From assembly GCF_003590145.2 (NCBI RefSeq), contig NZ_CP060436.1, positions 2,266,001 through 2,330,000 on the forward strand: a stretch of 64,000 nucleotides of DNA, written 5' to 3'. Of the stretch, positions 39,664 through 47,983 are shown one piece after another. The first letter of the stretch is position 1. Each line of letters opens with the position of its first letter. A program made the translations under genes and the position numbers. The notes beneath the pieces were generated by a model. It made no database searches, was not told the DNA's origin, and saw only the letters and a list, made by a program, of their open reading frames with translations. The stretch comes from Pseudooceanicola algae. GTDB lineage: Bacteria > Pseudomonadota > Alphaproteobacteria > Rhodobacterales > Rhodobacteraceae.

Positions 39664-40400
39664 CCGGACTGCGCGTCGCCATCGCCGCCCGCACCCCTCT
39701 GCGCGGGCCCTTCGTGGCCATCCCTTCGCCCATGGTGGTCGAGATCATGGGGGGCGCCAACCCCGATTTCCTCTGCATCGATACCGAGCACAGCCCGATC
39801 CCGGACTTTCTGCTGACAGAGATGATCCGCGCCGGTGACCTTAGCGGTCAGCCGGTCCTTGTCCGCGTCCAAAGCGCCCTGGCCCAGAACATCACCGCAG
39901 CGCTCGACGCCGGGGCCACAGGTATCCTCGTGCCCCATGTCTCTTCCGCGCAAGAGGCCGCCGCCGTCGTCAAGGCCGCGCGCTTCCCCCCCGAAGGCAC
40001 GCGGGGCGCCGGGCCCGGCCGCGCGGCCGGCTACATCCGCAACATCGCCGGCTATATCGAAGACGCCCGCCGCGACACGGTTGTCATGGTCCAGATCGAG
40101 ACGGTCGCCGCCGTCGCCCGCGTGGCCGAGATCCTGGCGGTGCCGGGCATCGACCTGGCACTGATCGGCCCCGGCGACCTGGCCGTGGACCTGGCGGCGC
40201 GGGACGAGACGCGCAGCCTCGACACCCTGATCGACGAGGTGATCGCGGCAGGACAGGCGGCCGATCTTCCCATCGGCATCTTCTCACCGGACCGGGACAC
40301 CAGCCGGACCTGGCTAAAGCGCCTGTCCTTCGTGATCGAAGGCTCGGACGCGCTGTTTCTGACCCTGGCCTCCGATGCGGCCAGCGCGCCGCTCGACTGA
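39660..40400 (+). CDS. HpcH/HpaI-family aldolase
   Basis: A 246-aa class II pyruvate aldolase of the HpcH/HpaI/GarL group. Landmarks: FLCIDTEHSPI (about 38-48), VLVRVQS, GATGILVPHVSSAQEA, PPEGTRGAGPGRAAGY, the metal ligands in MVQIET and the GPGDLAVDL segment. It splits a 4-hydroxy-2-oxo acid into pyruvate and an aldehyde, or may act as a lyase on a malyl-type compound. It overlaps the dehydrogenase gene (ATGA). Confidence 0.9.
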   Translation: MTGLRVAIAARTPLRGPFVAIPSPMVVEIMGGANPDFLCIDTEHSPIPDFLLTEMIRAGDLSGQPVLVRVQSALAQNITAALDAGATGILVPHVSSAQEAAAVVKAARFPPEGTRGAGPGRAAGYIRNIAGYIEDARRDTVVMVQIETVAAVARVAEILAVPGIDLALIGPGDLAVDLAARDETRSLDTLIDEVIAAGQAADLPIGIFSPDRDTSRTWLKRLSFVIEGSDALFLTLASDAASAPLD

Positions 40401-40448
40401 CTGCTCGCTTCCAGCGGGCTCCAGCGACTTCCCCCGAAGGAACCGACC

Positions 40449-41045
40449 TTGGACCATACTTGTTTCGACTTCACCGAAATCTCTCCCGTCGACCGCTACC
40501 GCCTCATGGCCAATGCCGTGACCCCGCGCCCTGTGGCCTTCGTCACGACGCTCAGCGCCGAGGGCGTGCCGAACGCTGCGGCCTTTTCGTTCTTCGGGCT
40601 GCTCAGCCACGACCCGGCAACCCTGGCGATCGGGATCGAGCCGCGTGCGGACGGGCGGCGCAAGGACACGGCCGAGAATATCCTGCGCACCGGGGTCTTC
40701 ACCGTCCATATCGCCGATGCTGCCCTTGCCGCGCAGATGGAGGCCTGTGGGGCACCGGTCGAACCGGGTGTCGACGAACTGGCCATGACCGGCCTTGCCA
40801 CACTGCCGGGCGGCGCCATCGACGTGCCCCGCATCGCCGAGGCCCCCGTTGCCATGGAATGCCGCCTGCATAGCCAGATCCCGCTCGGCCCTGCCCGAGA
40901 CGTGATCCTTGGCACCATCGAGCGTTTCTACCTGCGCGCCGATAGCCTCGACGCCCAAGGGCGGGTCGATCAGGACCGGCTGGACCCCATCGGGCGGGTC
41001 GGTGCGATGTCCTATTGCACGACGCGCGACCGTTTCCGCGTCTGA
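40449..41045 (+). CDS. Flavin reductase-like FMN-binding protein
   Basis: A 198-aa split-barrel flavin reductase domain protein (HpaC/RutF-like family with NAD(P)H:flavin reductase members). Family parts: NAVTPRPVAFVTTLSAEGVPNAAAFSFFGLLSHDPATLAIGI (key SFFGLLSHDPA), NILRTGVFTVHI and HSQIPLG. The start is TTG at 40449, with AAGGAA upstream; no better ATG exists before residue 20. It could supply reduced flavin to a two-component monooxygenase such as the group D enzyme encoded at 55820-57004. Confidence 0.85.
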   Translation: MDHTCFDFTEISPVDRYRLMANAVTPRPVAFVTTLSAEGVPNAAAFSFFGLLSHDPATLAIGIEPRADGRRKDTAENILRTGVFTVHIADAALAAQMEACGAPVEPGVDELAMTGLATLPGGAIDVPRIAEAPVAMECRLHSQIPLGPARDVILGTIERFYLRADSLDAQGRVDQDRLDPIGRVGAMSYCTTRDRFRV

Positions 41046-41443
41046 AGGCAGGTGGCAAACAGAGTCGTCTTCAAGGTCAGGCTCCTGCGCTGTTCATCCA
41101 AGGGGAACGGCGGCCTGCGTGATCAAAAACTACTTTATATCTGCAAGATATAGTGAATTCCGAAGGAAGAAGCGCCACGGCATGGGCGACAGAACAGGGC
41201 GGAAATCGGCTTGCATCCGCGCCATTCCCGGCACGACAATCTGCACATTTTCCCTTCTGACATGGCTATTGGCAGCGGATCACTTCGGCTCGCTGATATT
41301 TTGAGCAGTGCGCGCCCGCGCCTGCCCAATCGGCGGCACTGAATGAAATTCCCGAAAAAATAACTTTGAACTTGAAGAGATTCAGTACATGCATTTGCAT
41401 ATCTCTCAGATACCAACCCAATCCCAACAGGAGAGGACGCAAG
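41046..41443. promoter_or_regulatory. 398-bp control region before the isatin hydrolase operon
   Basis: No gene is seen. Two palindromes stand out: TATATCT-GCA-AGATATA (41136-41152, perfect 7-3-7) and ATGCA-TT-TGCAT (41389-41400), the second 44 bp before the start. A degenerate TACTTGAAGTA-like site (AACTTGAAGAG) lies at 41369-41379, and a TTGAAC at 41366-41371 is a possible -35 element. The operon contains a MarR gene that may act here. Confidence 0.45.
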
Positions 41444-42238
41444 ATGAGCGCTCAGGATACACTGGCCCAACTGGCCACTTCGCTGCTTGACGGTTCGATC
41501 AAGGTCGTCGATTGCACCGCCCCCCTCGGCCCGGACACCCCGCTGCTGAAACTGCCCGACGAGATCGCGGACCAGACACCGCCGATCGAGATCCACAAGA
41601 TTTCGGAATACGGTGACCGGGGTCCCTTCTGGGCCTGGAACTGGCTGAAGCTGGGCGAACATTCCGGCACCCATTACGACGCGCCGCACCACTGGGTGAC
41701 CGGCAAGGACTTTCCCGACGGCTCGGTCGACACCATCGCGCCGCAGAACTTCGTGGCGCCGGCAAACGTGCTCGATTTTTCCAAGGAAGCGGCCGAAGAT
41801 CCCGGCTTCCTGCTGACCGTCGACCATGTGAAGGCCTGGGAGGCCGAGCATGGCGAGATCGGAGAAGGCGAATGGGTACTCTTCCGCACGGATTGGGACC
41901 AGTACAACACCGATGAGGACAAGTTCCTGAACGTTGTCGGCGACAGCCCCGTCACACCCGGCCCGACCGCCGAGACCATCATCTATCTGATGGAAGAAAA
42001 GAAGGCGCTTGGCTGGGGATCCCAGTGCATCGGCACCGACGCGGGCGCCGCCGGCGGGTTCGAGATCCCCTTCCCTGCCCATAACCTGCTGCACAAGAAC
42101 AACAAGTACGGCCTGGCGTCGCTGACCAACCTCAGCGAATTGCCGACCAAGGGCGCGATCCTGGTCACCGCACCGCTCAAGATCGTCAAGGGCACCGGGT
42201 CGCCGATCCGCGCCCTGGCACTTGTGCCCGGCGCGTAA
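41444..42238 (+). CDS. Isatin hydrolase-like cyclase-family protein
   Basis: A 264-aa Mn-dependent hydrolase of the cyclase/kynurenine-formamidase fold. The metal motif HSGTHYDAPHH (H-x-GTH-x-D-x-P-x-H) lies at about 71-81. The segments GWGSQCIGTDAGAAGG, PFPAHNLLH and GTGSPIRALALVPGA, together with the conserved TDWDQYNTDEDKFLN area, match roseobacter isatin hydrolases in my memory. It would open isatin to isatinate. ATG 41444 has CAGGAGAGG upstream. It leads an operon with two FAD oxidoreductases, a MarR gene and iorAB. The alternative is another cyclase-family hydrolase of a formyl or lactam compound. Confidence 0.78.
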   Translation: MSAQDTLAQLATSLLDGSIKVVDCTAPLGPDTPLLKLPDEIADQTPPIEIHKISEYGDRGPFWAWNWLKLGEHSGTHYDAPHHWVTGKDFPDGSVDTIAPQNFVAPANVLDFSKEAAEDPGFLLTVDHVKAWEAEHGEIGEGEWVLFRTDWDQYNTDEDKFLNVVGDSPVTPGPTAETIIYLMEEKKALGWGSQCIGTDAGAAGGFEIPFPAHNLLHKNNKYGLASLTNLSELPTKGAILVTAPLKIVKGTGSPIRALALVPGA

Positions 42239-42248
42239 GGACAGCCGC

Positions 42249-43814
42249 ATGACCGCATCCGCAGATATCGCCATCGTCGGCTCCGGCATCAACGCGCTTG
42301 CCGCCGGGGCCATGCTGGCCCGGTCCGGCAAACGCGTCGCCGTCTTCGAACGCGCGCCGGTCGCGGGGGGCTGCATGCGGTCCGAAACCCTGGCCGAGGG
42401 GGTGACCTATGACCCCCTCGCCACCACCTTCGTGCTTTGGGTTACCGGGGCGGCGCATGGCGCGCTGGCCAAGAACCTGGAACGGCACGGGGTCGAATTC
42501 TGCACCACGGACACACCGACCGGCGTGCTGCTACCCGATGGCCGCGCACTGACCTACCGGATGGACCGCGCTGCCAATGTCGCGGCCTTCGAGGCGGAAG
42601 CGCCCGGTGACGGAAACCAGCTTGCCGCCGACCTGGACGCCTTCGGCGCGGATGCGGAACTGCTTTTCGGGCTGATGGGCGGCGACCCATGGTCACGCGC
42701 GACGGCGAAACTGTTGGGTCGCGAGGCCTGGAAGCGCAAGCCGCGCGGGCTGGCCACCACCATGGGCGGCGCCTTGCAAAGCATGCGCGGCTGGCTCGAA
42801 ACCTCGTTTGACAGCGATCTCACCCATGCGCTCTGGGCACCGTGGTGCCTGCACGCGGGCCTCGGCCCGGAAGCGGCGTTTTCGGGCCAGATGGGCCAGG
42901 TCATCGGCTTCGCGCTGGAGGCCGCCGGCGCGCCCGTGATCAAGGGCGGCGCGGCCAACATGGTGCGCGGCCTGACCGCGATCATCGAAGAACACGGCGG
43001 CGAAATACGCTGCAACGCCGAGGTGACCCGGATCATCCGCGACGGCGACCGCGCCACCGGCCTGCGCCTGGCCTCCGGCGAAGAAATAACGGCCCCAATG
43101 GTGCTGGCCTCTGTCACCCCGAACCAGCTTTACCAGGACCTCGCCCCCACGCCCGAACGCAGGGATGACTTGCGCAAGTATCTATATGGAAAGGGAAATT
43201 TCCAGTTGCACTACCTTCTGAACGGGCCGGTGAACTGGAAGACCAAAGGGCTGGAAAACGTCCAGCTTCTGCACCTGACGCCGGGCCTCGACGGGGTCTC
43301 CAAAGCCGGGAACGAAGCCGAGCGCGGGATGCTGCCCGAGGTCCCGACGATCTGCGTCGGCCAGCCCTGCGCCGCCGATCCCAGCCGCGCGCCGAACGGT
43401 CAGACGGTGCTTTGGCTGCAAATGCCCGAAGCCCCCCGCCACGTGAAGGGCGACGCTGCCGGGCTGATCGAGGCACCCAGAGACGGCCAGTGGACAAGTA
43501 CCCTGCGCGAAGCCTACGCCGACCGGATCGAGGCGATCCTGGCCAGCCATATCGACGGGTTTGCCGAGCAGGTCGTCACCCGTCGCGCGATCTCTCCGGC
43601 GGACCTCGAGGCCTATAACATCAACCTCGTCGGCGGTGATCCCTATGGCGGGTCCTGCGCGCTGGACCAGTTCTTTCTCTGGCGGCCCTTCGCGGACAGC
43701 GTCCGGCATGAGACCGGCCTGAAGGGGCTGTACCATATCGGCGCCTCGACCCATCCGGGGCCGGGTCTTTCGGGCGGCTCGGGCTTCCTTGTCGCCAAGG
43801 AGCTTGGCGCATGA
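42249..43814 (+). CDS. FAD/NAD(P)-binding oxidoreductase, PYROXD2/phytoene-desaturase-like
   Basis: A 521-aa flavoprotein. The FAD motif is AIVGSGINALAAGAMLAR (about 8-25), followed by ERAPVAGGCMRSE. The C-terminal part has GLYHIGASTHPGPGLSGGSG, the closing motif of the CrtI/PYROXD2 group. No carotenoid genes are nearby, so a desaturase or amine-oxidase-like role in the indole/aryl pathway is more likely. It is similar to the 514-aa protein encoded at 47984 (same motifs, about the same length) and the two flank marR-iorAB. Its stop overlaps the MarR start (ATGA). Confidence 0.83.
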   Translation: MTASADIAIVGSGINALAAGAMLARSGKRVAVFERAPVAGGCMRSETLAEGVTYDPLATTFVLWVTGAAHGALAKNLERHGVEFCTTDTPTGVLLPDGRALTYRMDRAANVAAFEAEAPGDGNQLAADLDAFGADAELLFGLMGGDPWSRATAKLLGREAWKRKPRGLATTMGGALQSMRGWLETSFDSDLTHALWAPWCLHAGLGPEAAFSGQMGQVIGFALEAAGAPVIKGGAANMVRGLTAIIEEHGGEIRCNAEVTRIIRDGDRATGLRLASGEEITAPMVLASVTPNQLYQDLAPTPERRDDLRKYLYGKGNFQLHYLLNGPVNWKTKGLENVQLLHLTPGLDGVSKAGNEAERGMLPEVPTICVGQPCAADPSRAPNGQTVLWLQMPEAPRHVKGDAAGLIEAPRDGQWTSTLREAYADRIEAILASHIDGFAEQVVTRRAISPADLEAYNINLVGGDPYGGSCALDQFFLWRPFADSVRHETGLKGLYHIGASTHPGPGLSGGSGFLVAKELGA

Positions 43815-44257
43815 TCGACCATTCTGACGAGCTTGAGGAGTTCACGCCCTACCTGATGAACCGCATCATCGCGCGGTATAACAAGGGGGTTGAAGCCGCG
43901 CTGAAGGACGCCGGGGTTTCCGTGGCCCAGATGCGCGCGCTGGCCGTCCTGGCGGAAAGCGGCACCTGCACGATCACCGAGCTTTCGGTGATGACGGTCA
44001 TCAAGCAATCCACCCTGTCGCGCACCCTGGACACGATGAAGCGCGCCGGCCTGATCCAGCGCCAGGCGCAAGACGGGGACAGCCGCTTTCGCCTGATCAG
44101 CCTGACCGATGCCGGGCGCGCCGCCTATGACGCCGGCTGGCCCGCGATGGGCCGCATGAAGGACACGATGCTCAAGGCCCTGACCCCGGCCGAGCAGGAC
44201 GAATTCAACCGGATGCTGCTTAAAATCCTCGTGGACATCCGGCACCACGATTTCTGA
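43811..44257 (+). CDS. MarR-family transcriptional regulator
   Basis: A 148-aa MarR regulator. The helix-turn-helix covers about 35-95: RALAVLAESGTCTITELSVMTVIKQSTLSRTLDTMKRAGLI (key SVMTVIKQSTLSRTLD) and the wing ARQDGDSRFRLISLT-like QAQDGDSRFRLI. It lies inside the operon, overlapping the oxidoreductase gene before it and 14 nt before iorA. It is the natural regulator of the isatin-hydrolase/iorAB operon, with the palindromes in the 41.0-41.4 kb gap as candidate sites. Confidence 0.9.
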   Translation: MIDHSDELEEFTPYLMNRIIARYNKGVEAALKDAGVSVAQMRALAVLAESGTCTITELSVMTVIKQSTLSRTLDTMKRAGLIQRQAQDGDSRFRLISLTDAGRAAYDAGWPAMGRMKDTMLKALTPAEQDEFNRMLLKILVDIRHHDF

Positions 44258-44271
44258 CAAGGAGACCACCG

Positions 44272-46416
44272 ATGGCCGAAAGATCATTCGCCAAGGAAGT
44301 CCAGAAACTGAAGATGGGTGAGGGGGAAACCTTCACCGGCGAGGGCATTCTTGCCATTACCAAGGCCCTGCTTGAAAACGGCGTCGGCTACGTGGGCGGC
44401 TACCAGGGCTCGCCGATCTCGCACCTGATGGACGTGCTGTCGGACGCGCAGGAGATCCTGGGCGAACTGGGGGTACATTTCGAGGCCTCGGCTTCGGAGG
44501 CCACCGCCACCGCGATGCTGGCCGCTTCGGTGCATTACCCGATCCGGGGCGCGGTGACCTACAAGTCCGTCGTCGGCACCAACGTCGCCTCGGATGCGCT
44601 GTCGAACCTGGCCTCGGGCGGTGTGACCGGCGGGGCACTGATCATCGTGGGCGAGGATTACGGCGAAGGTTCCTCGATCATGCAGGAGCGCACCTATGCC
44701 TTCGCGATGAAAAGCCAGGTATGGATGCTGGATCCCCGGCCCAACCTGCCCGCCATCGTCAAGGCCGTGGGCGATGGTTTCGAACTGTCGGAAGCCACCA
44801 ACACGCCGATCATGCTGCAGGTCGGCATCCGGTCCTGCCACGTGCACGGGCATTTCACCGCTGCCGACAACAAGCGCCCCACGCAGACGGTCTCCGAGGC
44901 GCTGGAAAACCCGCGCCGCAAGCTGGACCGGATCGTGTTGCCCCCGGCGACCTACCTGCACGAGGCCGAGAAGCTGACCAAGCGCAAGCCCGCCGCCGAG
45001 CAGTTCATCCTGGAGCGCGGCATCAACGAACGCTTTGGTGCGCCCGCCTCCAGGGTTGGCCTGATCATCCAGGGCGGCACCTACAACACCGTCATCCGGG
45101 CCCTGAACCGACTGGGTCTTGCCGACCTCTACGGCGATACGGATGTCGATATCCTGTGCCTAAACTGTGTCTACCCGCTGGTCGACAGCCAGATCGTGGA
45201 TTTCTGCGACGGCAAGGACGCGGTGCTGATCGTCGAGGAAGGCCACCCCAATTACATCGAACAGCAGATCGCCCACATGCTGTATCAAAAGGGCAAATCG
45301 GTAAAGCTGGAGGGCAAGGGCAAGCTGCCCATGGGCGGCGAATACACCGGTCAGGTGATGGTCGACGGTCTGGGCGCCTTCTTCAGCGAACACGCCCCGG
45401 GTCTTCTGCCGGTCGCCAAGGTGGCGACGAACGAAGAACCCATCGCCATCCCGGATCTGTCCGGCACCCTGCCCGCCCGCCCGCCGGGCTTCTGCACCGG
45501 CTGCCCGGAACGCCCGATCTTTGCCGCCACCAAGCTGGTCGAGGAAGAACTGGGCGAACATCACATCTCTTCCGATATCGGCTGTCACCTCTTCTCGATC
45601 ATGCCGCCCTTCGACCTTGGGGCGACGACCATGGGCTACGGCCTTGGCCCGGCCTCTGCCGCCGCCTTCCATAACGAGGACAAGAAGGGCCGCCGCGCGA
45701 TCTCCTTCGTCGGGGATGGCGGGTTCTGGCACAATGGCCTGACGTCTTCGGTCGGGAACGCGGTCTTCAACAAGTCCGACAACGTGATTGTCATCGTCGA
45801 CAACTTCTATTCGGCGGCGACCGGCGGGCAGGACATCCTGTCGTCACGGGCAGACAACAAGACCAAGCAGACCCAGAACTCCATCGTGGATGCCTGCAAG
45901 GGCATGGGCGTGAAGTGGATCCGCCAGATCGACCACACCTATGACGTGACCAAGGTGCGCGACACGCTGAAAGAGGCGCTGAGCACCGAAGAGGAAGGTC
46001 CGAAGGTCATCGTCGCCTCTTCCGAATGCATGCTGAACAAGCAGCGGCGGGTAAAGCCGCAACTGGCCAAGGCCGCCAAGGAGGGCAAGCGCGTCATCCG
46101 CCCGCGTTTCGGCGTGGACGAGGATATCTGCACCGGCGATCACGCCTGCATGCGGCTGTCCGGCTGTCCGTCGCTGTCGGTGAAGGACACCGGCGACCCC
46201 CTGCGGGACGATCCCGTGGCCGCCATCGACCAGACCTGCGTCGGCTGCGGCAATTGTGGCGAAGTGGCGGATGCCGCCGTCCTGTGCCCTTCGTTCTACC
46301 AGGCCGAGATCGTGTCGAACCCCACCGATGGCGAAAAACGTCGCGCGACCCGCGCGCACAAGGTCATCTCCTGGCTGCAAACCCGCCGTGACGCCAAGCG
46401 CGTCGCCTTTGCCTGA
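44272..46416 (+). CDS. iorA: Indolepyruvate:ferredoxin oxidoreductase, alpha subunit
   Basis: A 714-aa thiamine-diphosphate enzyme that oxidatively decarboxylates aryl pyruvates to aryl-acetyl-CoA with ferredoxin as acceptor. The N-terminal half has the pyrimidine-binding part (GYVGGYQGSPISHLMDVLSD, key YQGSPISH). CTGCPERP lies near 408. The TPP motif GDGGFWHNGLTSSVGNAVFN-type segment starts near 481 and ends NVIVIVDN. A ferredoxin domain follows at about 620-690 with CxxxxxC and CVGCGNCG clusters. Start 44272 has AAGGAGA upstream. It is 10 nt from the fused beta-like gene. Substrate can be indolepyruvate or phenylpyruvate. Confidence 0.92.
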   Translation: MAERSFAKEVQKLKMGEGETFTGEGILAITKALLENGVGYVGGYQGSPISHLMDVLSDAQEILGELGVHFEASASEATATAMLAASVHYPIRGAVTYKSVVGTNVASDALSNLASGGVTGGALIIVGEDYGEGSSIMQERTYAFAMKSQVWMLDPRPNLPAIVKAVGDGFELSEATNTPIMLQVGIRSCHVHGHFTAADNKRPTQTVSEALENPRRKLDRIVLPPATYLHEAEKLTKRKPAAEQFILERGINERFGAPASRVGLIIQGGTYNTVIRALNRLGLADLYGDTDVDILCLNCVYPLVDSQIVDFCDGKDAVLIVEEGHPNYIEQQIAHMLYQKGKSVKLEGKGKLPMGGEYTGQVMVDGLGAFFSEHAPGLLPVAKVATNEEPIAIPDLSGTLPARPPGFCTGCPERPIFAATKLVEEELGEHHISSDIGCHLFSIMPPFDLGATTMGYGLGPASAAAFHNEDKKGRRAISFVGDGGFWHNGLTSSVGNAVFNKSDNVIVIVDNFYSAATGGQDILSSRADNKTKQTQNSIVDACKGMGVKWIRQIDHTYDVTKVRDTLKEALSTEEEGPKVIVASSECMLNKQRRVKPQLAKAAKEGKRVIRPRFGVDEDICTGDHACMRLSGCPSLSVKDTGDPLRDDPVAAIDQTCVGCGNCGEVADAAVLCPSFYQAEIVSNPTDGEKRRATRAHKVISWLQTRRDAKRVAFA

Positions 46417-46426
46417 GGACACGCCC

Positions 46427-47980
46427 ATGAACATGCCAGTCCAACAACCGATCATCGCCCGCCGTTCGCCCGGTCCCGACGGGGAAAAGGTCATCACCCT
46501 CGCCGCGCTCGCCGTCGGCGGGCAGGGCGGCGGCGTCCTGACCAACTGGATCGTCGCCGTGGCCGAAGCAAACGGCTATCGTGCGCAATCGACCTCGGTC
46601 GCCGGGGTCGCGCAGCGGACCGGCGCGACGATCTATTACATCGAGATGTGCCGCGACACAGGCCGGATGCCGGTTTTTGCGCTGTCGCCCTCGATCGGCG
46701 ATGTGGATATCCTGATGGCGTCTGAACTGATGGAAGGCGGCCGGGCAATCATGCGCGGCTTCGTCACGCCGGGCCGCACCACGCTGATCGCTTCGACCCA
46801 CCGCATTGCCTCGGTCTCTGAAAAGGTTGCCCCCGGCGACGGGCGCGCCGACAGTGCCGAGGTGATCGCAGCCATGGGTCTTGCCGCCGATCACACCGTC
46901 GCCTTCGACATGGAGACGGTCGCAAAGCAGGCCGGATCGGTCATCTCGTCCTCCCTGCTGGGCGCGCTTGCCGGCTCCGGCGCCCTGCCCTTCCCGCGTG
47001 AAAGCTACGAAGAGGTCATCCGCGCCTCTGGTCGCGGGGTCGCGGCCTCGCTGCGCAGTTTCGCCGCGGCCTACGACATTGCCACCGGGGCAAAGCCCGC
47101 GCCCGAGACGCCCGAAACCCCGGTCCGGCCGGTGCCGGTGCTGAACGTCCCCGAAAAGCTTCGGGCGGACTGGGCAAAGGTCGAAACCCGCGTCGTCGCC
47201 CTGCCAGCCGAGGTGCAGGACATGACCGGCCTCGGCATCAAGAAGGTCGTCGATTATCAGGACGTGGCCTACGGCGCCCAATACCTCGACATGGTCGAAC
47301 AGGCGCTGGCGCTGGATGCCGCGCCCTACGATCTGACCATCGCCGCCGCCAAGTATTGCGCCCGCGCGCTTTGCTACGACGACCTGCCCCGCGTGGCGGA
47401 TATCAAGACACGCGCCTCGCGGTTCGATCGTGTGCGCGACGAGGTCGTCGTGAAGGATGACCAGGTCATGATGCTGACCGAATATTTCCACCCGCGGTAC
47501 GAGGAATTCGCAGCCTCCATGCCGAAGGGCCTCGGGCGCTGGCTTCAGAAGCGCAAGGGGCTCGAGGCCTTCTATGGCAAGCATTTCGACAAGGGGCGCC
47601 GGATCCGCACCGACTCCCTGACCGGGTTTCTGATGCTCTGGATCGTGTCCTCGCTGCGCCCGATCCGCCGCCGCCTGCTGCGGCACGAGGCCGAGATGGC
47701 CCATGTCGACGCCTGGTTCGCCAGGGTACTGGACACCGCCCCCACGGACCGCGCCCTTGCGACCGAGGTGCTGGGCAATTACCGGCTGATCAAGGGCTAT
47801 TCGGACACCCATCTGCGCGGCCATTCAAAGTTCGCGCGGGTGATGTCCGCCCTCGATCTGCTTGAGGGGCGCGAGGACGCCGCCGACTGGATGCGCCGCC
47901 TGCGCACCGCCGCACTGGATGACGTCAAGGGAGAGAAGCTGGACGGGGCGCTTGCCACCGTGCGCAGCTTCGCAGGGTGA
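46427..47980 (+). CDS. iorB: Indolepyruvate:ferredoxin oxidoreductase, beta-like subunit with C-terminal extension
   Basis: A 517-aa protein. Residues about 22-210 are the 2-oxoacid:acceptor gamma-type domain (LAVGGQGGGVLTNWI at 28-42, then RAQSTSVAGVAQRTGATIYYIEM in part). The remaining 300 residues form the extra C-terminal DUF6537-like domain found in fused IorB proteins of proteobacteria, with WDYQDVAYGAQYL-like and LGNYRLIKGYSDT segments. ATG 46427 is 10 nt after the iorA stop. It forms the active complex with IorA. The extension may replace a separate electron-transfer or assembly part. Confidence 0.88.
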   Translation: MNMPVQQPIIARRSPGPDGEKVITLAALAVGGQGGGVLTNWIVAVAEANGYRAQSTSVAGVAQRTGATIYYIEMCRDTGRMPVFALSPSIGDVDILMASELMEGGRAIMRGFVTPGRTTLIASTHRIASVSEKVAPGDGRADSAEVIAAMGLAADHTVAFDMETVAKQAGSVISSSLLGALAGSGALPFPRESYEEVIRASGRGVAASLRSFAAAYDIATGAKPAPETPETPVRPVPVLNVPEKLRADWAKVETRVVALPAEVQDMTGLGIKKVVDYQDVAYGAQYLDMVEQALALDAAPYDLTIAAAKYCARALCYDDLPRVADIKTRASRFDRVRDEVVVKDDQVMMLTEYFHPRYEEFAASMPKGLGRWLQKRKGLEAFYGKHFDKGRRIRTDSLTGFLMLWIVSSLRPIRRRLLRHEAEMAHVDAWFARVLDTAPTDRALATEVLGNYRLIKGYSDTHLRGHSKFARVMSALDLLEGREDAADWMRRLRTAALDDVKGEKLDGALATVRSFAG

Positions 47981-47983
47981 CCC

